DNA of 64,000 nucleotides, from positions 2,294,001 to 2,358,000 of the forward strand of contig JAALGY010000032.1 in the NCBI GenBank assembly GCA_032358165.1, read 5' to 3'. Origin of the DNA: Diplosphaera chodatii (taxonomy: Eukaryota; Chlorophyta; Trebouxiophyceae; Prasiolales; Stichococcaceae). The notes beneath the pieces are model-generated. The model searched no databases. It saw only the letters and a list, made by a program, of their open reading frames with translations, and had not been told where the DNA came from. Every line of letters begins with the position of its first letter. The first letter of the stretch is position 1. Of the stretch, positions 44,787 through 56,685 are shown piece by piece. The position numbers were made by a program, and so were the translations under genes.

Positions 44787-45791
44787 TCATTGCAAGGCAG
44801 GCGACTCATCCGGCTGCTGCTGTGCTGGCTGCTGCGGCTGCGGCTGCTGCTCCTCCTTGCGATCGGATTGGTCAACTTGCTGCGACGCTGGCACTGTAGG
44901 CGTCGACTTCGCAGCAGACTGTGAAGCGCGCTGCTGCTGTGCACCTGCAAATGGACACCCCAGCAACGTTTGATGGGCAAACTGTTCAGTTCTTCAGCAT
45001 TTATCTTGTCCAGCATCCCACACATCCATTTCGACAACTCACTCGTTGATGCTGGCTGCTTGAAGCTGTAGTCCTGCGGCTCGTCCTGTTTGCTGAACAG
45101 GGGCGGCAGCAGGTTCATGGGGCTCCGCTCCAGGCCATACGGCCCGTCAACCTCTGGCAAGTTGCTGATGTCCTTGCTGGCCACGTCTGCATACTGAAAG
45201 TCCGCCATGCTCATGAACCTGCAGGGCCAGGAACCTGATCAGGTTTGCACAACCGTCTGACGCGTGGTGCACGCTGGCAGACTTGGGCTGCCAAACAGCA
45301 AGTGTGCATGGCACACGATACCTCTCGTCTTACCTGTAACTGGACGTCACTCGAGCCACCACTTCAGCTCGTACAGTTGGCTGCTCTGGGCCAGCTGAGC
45401 CGTCCGTGCTGGCGCGGGGCTGTGTCAGTCGCAGCAGCAGAGCATTGCTCCTCTTCTGCTCGCCGTACAGCGGGTGCGCCAGATGGTCCCTGTACACTCA
45501 GATTGACTCCTGCATTGCCGTGTCGGACACCAGGTAGCAGCCAGGTAGCGTGTCAACCCTGAGTTGCTGGAGCAGGTCTGAAGGGATGAGCTTTGTAAGA
45601 CCTGAACACGCCGTGTATGCTCACCCCGGGCGGCAGTTGACCTGCATGTAGTTGGCACCGCCATCGAAATGCGCCCTTTCAACTGCGTTGATGCCACCCA
45701 TCGTATCGAGAGCTGCCTCGACACTCTGCACGTAGCCAGGGTACCTGATGGCCAGCGCCTCCTGCTCTGGCACATGCGTGCGCTGCGACAT
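44787..45791 (-). CDS. GTF3C5: TFIIIC subunit GTF3C5-like (tau95/Sfc1), apparently short
   Basis: Minus strand, ATG 45791: MSQRTHVPEQEALAIRYPGY followed by VQSVEAALDTMGGINAVERA matches the N-terminal dimerisation domain of tau95 (YPG-V-NV--AL-TLGG---V). A further exon reads VYRDHLAHPLYGEQKRSNAL with LLRL (family pattern HP-FG-----LLL+). Another gives RAEVVARVTSSYR, joined to MADFQYADV, then LLPPLFSKQDEPQDYSF, the conserved block before the DNA-binding part. A Gln/Pro-rich last exon ends PDESPALQ at TGA 44787. The protein binds the A-box of tRNA genes as part of TFIIIC. The usual C-terminal half after PQDY-F is missing or replaced by low-complexity sequence. Some joins are approximate. Confidence 0.78.
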
Positions 45792-46264
45792 GGTCCTGCA
45801 AGAGTAGGCTACGGATGCAGCTGACAGTCGGTTGCAGCTCCGACTTGGCAGGCCGATCCTCACATCGGACTGTCTGCGTGGGCTCTGCAGTGCAAGGTGC
45901 GATGCGCCATGCCAACCTTGCTACTTGTCACAGGATCACCTCGAAGCGAGAGCAAGCACCAGCGTGTGAATTTGTTCGTTTGCTTGTGACACTGTTGACC
46001 GAGAGTCGCAAACGACGCAAAGATGTTACAAGCAGTCTGTTGCAACATGCAAATCAACTCTTGGCAGTTTCCGAGGATCTGTGCAGATTTTGAAGCTGCA
46101 GTGAAGTGAACACTGCGTACAAGTCATGCCACTTCATGCTGTTTTCATCGTGCCCATCCATTTGACCTGCTGTGTAGAACCTCTTTATATCGCAGATCAG
46201 GGTGGGCTACCTTTGAGATCTTGAATTGGAGCATTTGCAGCACCATCGCATTGGCAGCGCAGGC
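45792..46264. promoter_or_regulatory. Bidirectional promoter, GTF3C5/SDR-like gene
   Basis: This 473-bp gap lies between divergent ATGs (45791 minus, 46265 plus). A TTTATATCG stretch at about 46184-46192 could act as a TATA-like element for the plus-strand gene. No gene is seen. Confidence 0.4.
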
Positions 46265-48238
46265 ATGTTGCACACGCAATCTCCTGCGCTATCCTCTTGC
46301 TCCGCCCGAGCTGCCCTTCGGATTCCGTTCGGCAACACGTCCCACAAGGTATCGCAATTGTCCCATCAAGGGAGGTGTCTTAGCTTGTGACTAGTCACTG
46401 ACTTCCCGGCGAGCATGCATGCACATGCCGCTAATCAGTGTGTGCTTCTTGTCGGGGTGTCAGCAATTAGTTGGCAGTCATGCAAGCAGGTGAAGCGCTG
46501 CTGCAGCCACACTCAGCGACCGTGTGCCCAGCTGAATGCCGCTGGAGATCAGGTTCCTGTGACACCTGGCATCGCTCGCCGCGATGTGCTGGTCCAGATT
46601 GCCACAGCGGCAATCCTGACGCCTCTCGTCACACCTGCCTCTGTGTTGGCTTCGACGGTGTCCACTGGAGCCACGGTAAGGACATCCAGTTGCCAAATCA
46701 TGCACATGCGCTGCCATATTCGGGCACAGGGTGACAATCCTGGCCCACCGGTGACTGAAGGTGTTTGTCGCCGGCGCCACTGGCAACACGGGGCAGCGCC
46801 TGGTGCGCCAGCTGGCCGAGAAGGGCTACACAGTCCTGGCCGGCGTCAGGGTAGGCCAGTCCCTGTCACCATGTCATCAAAAGCACATATTTGCCCGTGG
46901 CGGTGCACTTGGCGCTGCATCTCCAAACGAAGTGAATGGGTCGTCTGCAGGATCAGAAGAAGGCAGAAAAGGTCTTTGGGACTGATAGCAATGTGAAGAT
47001 CGTCAAGTACAACCTGTTTGACCCAGAGTGCGACCCCTCGCACTTTGCAAATAGTGCGATGATTCGGCTGATGCAGCCCATATCGAGTGTCCCCACGCAC
47101 GGTGTCGACCCTCTGCATTTTATGTGCCTATCCTACAGGAGCATCTCATCTGTGATTGCGGGCGCTGATGCAGTTGTGTCAGCCCTCGGGTACTCAGGCT
47201 TCAACCTGGGTGCGCTGACAGCATGGCTCACCCTGTCTTCCTTACATGAGCTGACATGTACCATTACTTCGTGAACATCCGGTTCAATGCTCTTCTACTT
47301 GATCCAGCAGTGACTTGGCTCTGCAGGTCAGTACAAACAGGTCGATGCTGTCGGGACAGTGAACCTCATTGAGGCAGCAAAGAAGACTGGAGTGAAGAAG
47401 TTTGTGCTGCTGACATCGCTGCTGACCAACGCAAAGGCAATCGGGCAAGCCAACAACAACAACTACAAGTTCCTAAATGTGAGTCCAAACTTATGCACAA
47501 CGTGTCCGAGTTGGCATCGAATGACTGCAGTGCTCAGGATATTGCACACAGCTCACTTTTGTGCGACGCAGGCATTTGGCGGAGGTATGATAGCAGCAGT
47601 GGCACGTGCCTGATGCAGATGTGCGAAGGCCTGTCAAAGACGATGCGACTGGGAACCCATTATGTGTCAAATGGTGATTGCGTATGCATCATACCTGTTT
47701 ACACCTGCAGTCCTGGACAACAAACTCGAGGCTGAGCAGGCGCTGCGGTCCTCAGGCCTTGACTGGACCATTGTGCGGTACGGAATGTTATGCATGCCGG
47801 ACTGGAAATAATGGAATAGTGGTGGCAGGCATGCACAGCCAAGGCTGCAGCTGAATCTTCCTTTGAAAGCCGTGCAGGCCTGGTGGCCTCAGCAACGAGT
47901 CTCCAGACAAGCTTGGCGGGTTGTATGTGTCCAAGGAGGATACGCTTCTTGGTGTCGATTCAGACCCGGGACGCTCCATCTCCCGCGATAAGGTGCAGCT
48001 CGCTGTGCATTGGCTAAGCTGCAATTGCCTTCGATCGGTGGGGCGGCAAATGTGCACAGGAAATATTCAATTGGTGTGCAAACAGGTAGCGTGATCCTCG
48101 GTGCTCGATTGCCATTTGTAGGTGGCGGAAGTCATGGTCGAGGCACTGTCACAGCGCGCAGCGGAACAGAAGGTAGTTGAGATTGTTCAAGGCAAGAAGC
48201 TGCCGGAGCTGCCGACCGACAAGTATTTTGACATCTGA
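46265..48238 (+). CDS. Plastid atypical SDR (NAD(P)-binding, NmrA/Tic62-like), putative lumenal
   Basis: ATG 46265 gives MLHTQSPALSSSCARAALRI followed by PFGNTSHK, a plastid transit peptide. The next exon contains TPGIARRDVLVQIATAAILT and then PLVTPASVLAS: a twin-arginine motif, hydrophobic core and Ala-x-Ala-like cleavage site, as in Tat-routed thylakoid lumen proteins. The Rossmann part starts KVFVAGATGNTGQRLVRQLA (GxTGxxG) and continues VIAGADAVVSALGYSGFN, QYKQVDAVGTVNLIEAAKKT, GVKKFVLLTSLLTNAKAIGQ, VLDNKLEAEQALRSSGLDWT and IVR, DKLGGLYVSKEDTLLG, and VAEVMVEALSQRAAEQKVVE, ending KYFDI at TGA 48236-48238. The fold and cofactor class are clear; the substrate is unknown. The Lys of YxxxK appears as NKLEAEQ, as in atypical SDRs. 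Confidence 0.87.
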
Positions 48239-48399
48239 CAACTCATGCCTGTGCATTGACATGCCCACGGGTACATGAAACCATGATGCCTCAGCTGCCA
48301 CTTATTTCAGACTATGACATTGAGTACAGCAACGTTGGATGATGATACACACCAGCCCACTACTCGCTGTGCATCGGTGGCAGCCTCCTAGTTCCACAC

Positions 48400-51016
48400 T
48401 CAGTGCAGAGGGACACACTTCGCCAGCCCTCGTAGGTGCTCGTCGTCTGCCTGGAGCTGCTCCATCAAGTGATCCGCATCTAGCGACGATGGCCAATCCG
48501 GAGCTGCAACCCACAACAAAACACAGCTGTGGCACCACGAAAACTGGACGACAGGTAACGTCAAACTCCTGCAACCGTAGTTGAGAGTGGTACGCCAGAT
48601 ACAGGACGCTTGCAGTCGCACTCCTTGTCCACTGCCAAATGAGCCGCCTCACCGGCAGCGTGGGACGCCAGGGAGCGGCGTGCAGTGCTCAGCATCTGCC
48701 GGCAGGCGTTCAAAACACGCCGCACAAAAGCCGCGACCTCATCTTTCCCTCTGTTCTGCCGCAGTTGGTTTGCACATGCCCACAGCTCGTCCCGAGCGCG
48801 GAAGAATTCACCACTATCGGCATGCCTCATACCTGATGCACAACATTGTCAACATTGGTAAACGCAACTAGTTACGCAGGACTTTTGACATGGTGTACAT
48901 CGTGCCCCAATTGGACGTTCCACAGTCATGACAGGATTGGTGCATACCCAGACTATCACGAGCACTCGGCAGCGCCATGAGCATATCGCGGGGGGTTCGC
49001 CAGGGCGCGTCCATGCACTCCTGCCAGATATCTGCGCCCAGCGTGTGCGCCAGGATAGCTCCCACCGCCGGCTGCAGGCTGTCGAGCAGGATGCTCAGAG
49101 CGTTTGTGGCGGTGCGGTGCCACTCAGTGCTGCTGATGACGTCTCCAGCGCGAGGGCTAGCTGCAATGCTGCGACTGACTGCTGGGCTGGTCGGGGAGCA
49201 GGCACTGAGGGACGGCATCTGGCTGGTGCCTGCAGAGTACTGCGGCTGCAACTGGGGGTTCGAAGGCGCCGTGTGCTGTTGCACGTGCATGCTTGGCACG
49301 GCAGGCTGCTCTGGACGATGCTGTTGCAGAAGCGGAACCTGCGCCTGCTGAGGTGGCTTCCGCATTTGCTGGCGCTGCTGTTGCTGTTGCCCATGTGCCT
49401 CGTGGTTTGGGCCTGAGCAGTGCTGCATCTGATGATAGTGCTGCTGCTGGTATCGCGAGGGTGGCTGCTGCTCAACACGTTGCGGCATGCATGGTGGTGG
49501 CTGCTGTTGTGCAACACAGTACTGCTGCATGTGGTGCAATTGCTGTCGCTCTGTGAGCAGTGGCTGCGCTGCTGGGAGCACTGCTGACGTTGGCGCATAT
49601 TGCATCGCATTGGCCAACTGCAAGTTTCAGTACAATATGTGATGCGCTTGCCATATGGCGAGCTGTCATTTGTTTCGGAGTTGACAAGCGATGTGCACAT
49701 AGAGCAAGCGCATGTCGGTGATCAGTTACCTGCGTCTGCAGGAGCAGAGGGTTTGGCCTGGGTGGCAACTGGAGCTGGTGGTACAATGCTGTGGCGTCCC
49801 TGCAACCCTACAAACCCATGTTGGAGCAGGCCAAGTGCCGTGCGGTGTAACAACGCCAAGCCTGCCTTCCTATATGTGATAGGTCATGACGGCAGCACAT
49901 GGTAACCAAAACCACCTGGGGCTCAGAGATTCGCTGCTGTGTGCTGGTATGCCGGCTGCATTCGCCTTGCCACGCAGGTTCTCGTCGTCTGTCAGAAGGA
50001 CCAGCATATCGCTGTGGTTGAGTTGCTGCTGCCGCTCCTGCGACGCAGGGTTGCTGGTCACAGCAAAACAACAGACAGAGTTGTCTGCCCGAATGCATTT
50101 CGAGCGTCTGACAGACATGCACACAGCTGCTCGTGTCACCAACCTGATGGAGCTGAAGCAGCTGCTGGTACAGGAGGCAGCACTGCAAGATAGAGTCGTC
50201 GCCATTGAGTCTGGCGCCGCTGGGTGCCACACTGATTGCCTCAGCCTGCGAACCCAGCCGCCGATGTAATGAGTGCAGCCGGCGCTCAGCTGTACGATGT
50301 GCAATCGGCTGCATGACCCCACTCAACGCTGACCTGTTTGAGGAGCTCAAGTGTCTGGTGTATAAAGAACGGCCGCTGATTTTGTGCATCTGCGTTGACC
50401 AGCCGGATCGCACTTTGCGTCGCTGCCTGCCGATTTGCGCGCCCCTTGAGCCCGTCGAGCTCGCGCCACACGGCCTGTGACACCGGTGCTGACCACTTGC
50501 AGGGTGTTCATGTCAGTGCTGAACATGTGACATCCTTGTGAGCAAACTCCATGCTGATTTCGACTACCTGCGGCACGATCGCCGCGCATTGGAGGCCGAC
50601 CGAACCCAGGTCCGCCACAGCGCCGCAACCAGGCCCCAGGTGATCCTTGAAGCGCTCCAGCAGCGACAAGCTGTGCAGGTATATGTTCGTGTCGGCCACG
50701 ATGAAGATGGACGCCGTACCTGCGGGAAAATGGTGCGCAGGTATCGGCAGCACTGGGTGCCACTTCTCATGCATCCCACTATTGACCCAAACAGCGTGTA
50801 GGCTAAAGCAACCCCAAAAAAGCATCCTGACCAAGGACATGCAGACACTTGCACCGCACACGGTACAGGCGAAGTGCACTTACGTGTCTGATCAACATGC
50901 ATTGCTGCCCTGATCTGCTGAGGCACAGCATGCTGGTCCCGCTGCGTGCTGCCAGTGCGGGTGTCGCTGGCATGCAGCTCCGCCGCATCACGCATCTCGA
51001 CATCAACATAGGCCAT
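48400..51016 (-). CDS. SWT1: SWT1-like PIN-domain RNA endonuclease
   Basis: Minus strand, candidate start 51016 (MAYVDVEMRDAAELHASDTR). The PIN domain is spread over exons: ASIFIVADTNIYLHSLSLLE (first catalytic Asp; about 50720-50650), IVPQVV and VWRELDGLKGRANRQAATQS (about 50475-50420), a segment LNGDDSILQCCLLYQQLLQ, and LLTDDENLRGKANAAGIPA (later acidic pair; about 50020-49950). A Gln/His/Pro-rich linker follows (about 49590-49260). The C-terminal helical domain has TEWHRTATNALSILLDSLQP, IWQECMDAPWRTPRDMLMAL and FFRARDELWACANQLRQNRG, then HLMEQLQADDEHLRGLAK to a stop at 48400. SWT1 is a nuclear endonuclease acting in mRNP surveillance at the pore. Exon joins toward the 3' end are approximate. 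Confidence 0.82.
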
Positions 51017-51447
51017 CTCTACCTCTGTGAACACCTTTCTGTCGGATATTAATGCGCCTTCATAATTGTGTCCCATGCATTTGTCACACACATGTCAGCC
51101 TTCGCGAGATCTGCGGGGCAGTTGCGCCACACAGCAGCGGATCCAGCCTCACGGATGACATGTCATTGCTCAGCCGTTAGGCAAGGTGTCAGCGCGGAGC
51201 GCCACTGCAAGCACTAAAGGGCCGTTCCGGCGTGGATCTGGATGCGGTGGCTCCTTTAAGTAGGATGGACCCTTCGCCTCTTTCCTTCCTCTTGCTCCTT
51301 TCACATTTGCCATTTGTGGTGTTCGGATGCCACCATCACGTGAGCGCAGCACGCCTCAACACGTGCTGCGACTCGAGTCGGGTGCAGCAGCTCGCCAGAC
51401 CAACTGCTGAACGAGACAGACCGTCTATACAAGCTCAGACATCTGTT
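51017..51447. other. Bidirectional promoter, SWT1/lipase 1
   Basis: 431 bp between divergent starts; the upstream in-frame extension of lipase 1 has no transit character. No other signal is recognised. Confidence 0.4.
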
Positions 51448-53618
51448 ATGCTGTTGCACGTCCCGCAGCCGAAGCCGGCTCCCCTCAGGGCACCAGCTGC
51501 ACCTGCGTTGCATCAGCCCCGGTCGCAGCAGATCATGCAGGCCTCGATGCGCACAACTTGCCTCAAAACACTGCCATCAGAACCTAGGTATAGCTTTGAG
51601 AGCACCTTGAGGGCTGCCGAACCCGCACGGCAAGCGCGCAGTGGCCGTCCCGAGGCGAGCATTTGGAAGCAGCGAGCGGGGCTGGCACCGGAGCTGGCAC
51701 GTTGCAGCGGCCTTCAGGTAGTTTTCTTCACTGCTAATTAATATGATGTTGCACAACAAGTCACCCACTGGCCGTTCTTGCGTCTTACCGCACTGTGTGG
51801 TCAAGCTCAAGTGGTATTGTTGTGCATGGGGACTATGTGAATCCTTTGCCGACGCAATGAGAGGCATGTTACTGTCATCAACCAATTCCTATTGTTAACT
51901 GCAGGATCTGCTAACGTCTCTGGCGCTTACGGAGGCCATCTATAAAGTGGTCACACATGGCCGTGACGCAGCCGCTGCACACTTTGCAAGTCTGCTGGCT
52001 GACCTGCAAGGCGCGTCGACGGTGATTGGTGCCATGCCACTAGCCGTGTGGTGGTCAGCCGCTACCAGAGGACAGAGGTACGGCGACAGCATGCATGAGT
52101 CGTAATTCGCTATCGGGTGCTTTGAAACATAACATAGTCAGCAGTTGCAGACCTGCGTGCATTACCATGCTGATCCTGTCCTCGCACCGCAGGTACTGCC
52201 ATACGGAAACAGACGACGCTTTGTTTGTGGGGGTCATGGGCAGTTTGACGGTGTGTGACTGGGCGGCAAACCTGAATGTCCTCCTGACCGGCATTTGGCA
52301 GCCAGACGCATCCGCACGGGTGGGCCTTACACCTGCACAAGCTGTGCACTACTCGCGGCTACGGACGTTGTCAGGCGTAGCACAATTATTGTGCGGCTGA
52401 AAGGTCAGCCACTACGTGTGCAGGAGCGCCCAGCAGCGCACAGGGGTTACCTCGGCCGGTCCCAGCACATCCCCATTGAGTCACTGTATGCACAGGCCCG
52501 AAGCCGGGGGAAGCGCCTGGTCCTGTGCGGTCACAGCCTTGGTGAGTCGCACACTGTCTACTCATGGCTCTCACCCAGCCACTTGCGCCCTGAAGCATGG
52601 GGACCATCATAGAGGCTTGTCATCGTGTGCCAGTTTCGCATTTGACGCATGTGCCTTCCGCTCCAGGGGGTGCCGTGGCACAGCTGTGCGCGCTGCGACT
52701 GCTGCAGCAGCTGCCAGCATCAGAGGCCATGAACGTCAGCGTCATCGCATTTGCCAGCCCGGCGGTCGGCAACCAGGCGCTGGCGCGAGCTGTGCAGCAC
52801 GCCGGCTGGCAGGACAACTTCAAACTGTTGCTGATGCCAGGTTTGTCCAGGATGCATCGAAATGAGATTTGGGACCTTCATGCCATCACGTTATGTCAAA
52901 CACAATTGTGGAGATATATGCAGTGCTGTTGTGCCCTGCAGAGGATTTTATTCCGCGGTTAATGAGCCCGTTCAGACGGGTAGTGCTACCACAAACTGCG
53001 CCCAGCCTTATAGCGGCGTTAGATCGGGGGCCGCAACCGGCAGTCGTGGGCAACATCCAGCCGTGCAGCCGGGGGTGGGCAGTGCGCATCCGGAAGCTTC
53101 GTGGCCAACCAAAGGCAATGAACAGAGGTGCCTTGCAACCACGGCCAGTTGGTGCAGTGCAGCTGCAGGCAGCAGCACAGCCACCGGCCCTGAGCACACC
53201 GCCATGGTGCCGGAGGCTTGTCGGCACAGCTGCCCGCGCTTTCACCACCGCCGTGCGTGTAGCAATGGCTCCGGTGCAAGCAGCCAGGACATACGTGCCT
53301 CTTGGGCACGAGGTATACCTGGATCCGCCTGCCCATGGCCACGGGCTGCATGCCGCCATCCTTGAGGGCATGCAGCGCAGCCTCGTGTGCCCGACGGCAC
53401 ACCGCATGCCATCGCACAGGTGGGAACCCGCCTGAAGGCACACCATGTACCTTGACACAGCATCAGCTGAAGTGGAGCACCGTGACCTGCAGCCACACCT
53501 TGTTCGTGATGTGCATTGCAGGGCGCGCATTTTGGACATCATTCATGCGTGCGCAGCGCCAGTGCCAGATGCTGCATCCGCCACTCAGTCACCTGGTGAG
53601 CAGCTTGACAGCAGCTAG
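51448..53618 (+). CDS. Class 3 (alpha/beta hydrolase) lipase 1
   Basis: ATG 51448: MLLHVPQPKPAPLRAPAAPA begins a basic, Pro/Ala-rich leader that may be a plastid transit peptide. Exons: DLLTSLALTEAIYKVVTHGR, YCHTETDDALFVGVMGSLTV, PAAHRGYLGRSQHIPIESLY, RGKRLVLCGHSLG split by an intron from GAVAQLCALRLLQQLPASEA (GHSLG nucleophile elbow at about 52527-52541), NVSVIAFASPAVGNQALARA, then EDFIPRLMSPFRRVVLPQTA (Asp region), and YVPLGHEVYLDPPAHGHGLH with CPTAHRMPSHR (candidate catalytic His). Family: fungal-type lipase 3, hydrolysing acylglycerols or galactolipids. The last exon (stop 53616-53618) is tentative. A further exon-like frame at 53634-53789 (HVDEAGFIASTFTDGVITLY) may belong to it. It is closely related to the lipase at 59102. 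Confidence 0.85.
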
Positions 53619-54863
53619 CCTAATGGTGAACATACAGCAAGAGTGTACCATGTTGATGAAGCTGGCTTCATTGCCAGCACCTTCACTGATGGTGTCATCA
53701 CACTATATTGTCGAACAGGTGGGCAGCAAGTAGCCCAGGAAGCACTGACCGCGGCCGCGGATGCCGCCTGGCGGCGAGCCGTCAGGTGTGTTTGCCGCTC
53801 CTCGTGGTACAGCAACGCGCCTGTCTGACAGTTCTTACTAAGTCCATCTGCAGAGGCACAATTGTGACGTCTGAAGTCAGAGCCACGTCTTGCTTGCATT
53901 GCAGAGCTATTGCTTTGCTTGTTGCCGGCGGCACCCGTAACAGGATGCCAGACATGGGTCGCCCTGATGCAAGCATGGCCGTGAGGTGAAGACCGTTGGC
54001 AGCGGTGACTTCGTTACATACATGCCCTCTGATAATATGAGCAGCACCCCAAGTTGTTCGGCACATTGGTCGGTGGTTGCTCGTGACAGTAGCAGCAAGT
54101 AAGGTTGCACCTGGCCGGTGTAGGACGCAGATACCGGTGGACTGACGGTGACATGCAGCGTTACGCTGCCTATTGCTTGTTGTCTGGCTGTACATTCGCA
54201 GCCCAGCTGGGCATCTTGCTGACAGATCTGGCGATCTGGCATACGTACTGTTACTATCAATGGGTTTGCACCTTCTATTCGATGTACTTGTCGATAGTGC
54301 TTTATTCATTTAGTTGGCCGGGAAACATCTTGTCAAAGACAATAGATAGCACAATCACTGGATCAACGCTTTGCTATGATTGCCTAGTCGGCAAAGGAAG
54401 TGCTGTCGTCATATGAACGTTGCTGCTACCAGCCGAAATACCGCAAATCAAACAAGATAGACTATGCCGAACATATATAGTTTCAAAAATGTAGGGAGCA
54501 TCATGATGAGAGGGCTATTGATCAATAGCCCTCTCGTGTAAGCGCTCCAATTCAATACAAGTGAGGCAGCCTTTTGGAGCACACGGAAGGGGTCGGCACC
54601 ACAAGCACAAATGTGAAACATTGAGTGGGGCGGACTGTCCTTGCTCCAGATACCAAATGGAACCGAATGGCATTCGTGGGGTGCGGACTGTTCTTCCAGA
54701 TACCTGCTGGTGTTTTGCGACGGCTTGCATAGGCTGCCGTCGGATGCCAATGACGTGGCTGACACGCTGACATGGGCTGAATGGCCTAAGGTTTGCTCTT
54801 GCATGTTCGTTTGATGATAGGCAAGTGTGCATGCTGTCAACTGTGTCGCATGCCAGCCATCAG
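53619..54863. other. 1.2-kb convergent region with palindrome, gene-poor
   Basis: Contains the exon-like frame 53634-53789 noted under lipase 1, then AT-richer sequence without recognisable genes, a perfect palindrome at 54508-54535, and two near-repeats of GCGGACTGTNCTT...CCAGATACC at about 54625-54653 and 54681-54704. Confidence 0.45.
54508..54535. repeat. Perfect 28-bp palindrome
   Basis: Left arm GAGAGGGCTATTGA (54508-54521) is followed directly by its reverse complement TCAATAGCCCTCTC. There is no spacer, so it could form a cruciform or be a dimeric protein site. Confidence 0.95.
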
Positions 54864-56685
54864 TCACCAGCAGCACTGAGTGCCTTTTCAATATCAGCCT
54901 GCGAGGGCAGAAGGCAGGCAGATAAGCACTTGGCATGTGGAGAGCATTTACGTCATGCAGCCAGAAACAAGGACCGCAAGTGTACCCTGTGAAAACATAG
55001 TAGGGTAGTTCATATATCGAGGTGCAGACACTGCTGCCCACCTTTGTGTCGGCAAATGCCAGCACCAGAGGGTCGTCCGCAAGCATGCCCAGGGTCTTGG
55101 CAAGTGCCTGACCGCGCTCTACAGCCGACGCTGCCTCCCCGTGCTCGCCACCCGCATGCAGGCACATGGCAAACAGGTACCACGTCTCAATCACCCGCTC
55201 GTCCTCCTCTATCAGGTCCTGAAGCACCTGCAGACATGCGAACCAGTTCAGCTTGCATGAGTGCAGAACGGGTGCTGCATTAGAGCGCCTCCGTTTCAAT
55301 CAATGCAACTCGGAAGACCATAACATAGGATTGCTCAAATATCCGAACAGTGGACCTCTGCAGCCGTCTCAATGGTGTCCTCCAGCTCCAGTAGCAGCTT
55401 CACGGACTCGAGGCGGAACTCGTATGATGGGAGCTCCTCAGCCGTCGGCGCCATCTTCTGCTTCCCCTTGGGGCCCTTGTCAGCCCGACTTCCGCCACCC
55501 TTTTCTGTTACCGCCGCTTGCCCCTGGGTGCTGTCGGGGTGCGGCACGTACCACAGCGCCATGGACTGCCACAGCGCGGCCAGTGCCTCGTCTGGCCGAC
55601 CCTCCTCCACCCGCAGGCTTGCCAGCGCCTGCCCACAAGGTGCAAGCACATGCTGAGATGTTGCTCACCTGCAAAAGCCGCAACCGAGCAGGGCATTGGA
55701 AGGCTGGTTAAGCAGCAGAGGGGCTGTTGTGCTCGACGCGAGCAGGTTGCCTCGCTGCATATGTCCCACAAGTGCGCTTGTCCACCTGCAGCGGCTCGGG
55801 GCTGGCGCCCAGCTGGAGCGCCTCCTGCAGCAGCGCCTCCACCTGGGGCCCCGCCTGCTTCACGTCGGCGTCGTGCATGTGCGCCTCCGCCAGCGCGCAC
55901 AGCGCCCCCGACAGCGCCGCGCTGCCCTCCCCACCCGGCTGCTGCTGCATACCGAGGTCTGCACAGTCAACCCAGTGCATACAAAAGGGTGATATCCTGA
56001 ACATTGAGCTCTCACATTCTGTGCAGGCGCGTTCAGCATGGGCTGCAGCAAGGTGCTGAGGCAGCAGCAGGGGCTTCATGGGTTCAGCAGCAGCAGGCGC
56101 GCTGTGTTTCATGCCGTGCGCTGAAGAAGTGCGGGCAGCTCCTCACCTGTTCATGCAACTCACTGCGCATGATTGCGACACCGCGCTCAAAGTTCTGTAT
56201 GCTCTCCTGCCCCTCCAGCAACTGCCCGAGGTACCTGGGGTGCAGCAACATGCACACCGTTAGATCACATAACCACACGTGCCTGGCTCGAACGTGCAGC
56301 GGTGACACCGACCACAAACCCACATGTATTTCTCAGCCCCTTCTGCCGGCGAGACTGCGACGGCCTGCTGCAGGACCCTGACAGCCTCATCCTGCGGCCC
56401 GTGCTCCGCCAGCAGCGCGCCCAGAGCGTCCAGCACCTCTGCATCCTGCGCACGGCAATACACTGGAAACGCGCTGTCTGCATGTTTCTTAAAGAGCCTG
56501 AGACTGTGCAGAGTAGCATTGTCAGATACACCATCACAGGTCGCAGGCTGCACAGCACACGCCTGGGGCGCCAGCTCAGCGGCGTCTCGGAGGCAGTCGC
56601 GCGCGGCGTCGACATCCTGCCGCTGCATGGCCAGCTCGGCATGCTCCAGCTTCTGATGTGCAGTGTACTTACTGACCTTCTTCAT
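54864..56685 (-). CDS. ACL4: ACL4-like TPR protein, chaperone of ribosomal protein uL4
   Basis: Minus strand, ATG 56685: MKKVSKYTAHQKLEHAELAM with QRQDVDAARDCLRDAAELAP (TPR helix pair). Later exons: DAEVLDALGALLAEHGPQDE with AVRVLQQAVAVSP, YLGQLLEGQESIQNFERGVA, SGALCALAEAHMHDADVKQA, ALASLRVEEGRPDEALAALW, SYEFRLESVKLLLELEDTIE, LQDLIEEDERVIETWYLFAM with CLHAGGEHGEAASAVERG, and a short last exon ADIEKALSAAGD ending at TGA 54864. The order and the EEDERVIETWYLF block match Acl4 and its plant relatives, which bind nascent uL4 and escort it to the pre-60S ribosome. The assignment rests on these blocks; a generic TPR protein is the alternative. Confidence 0.78.
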
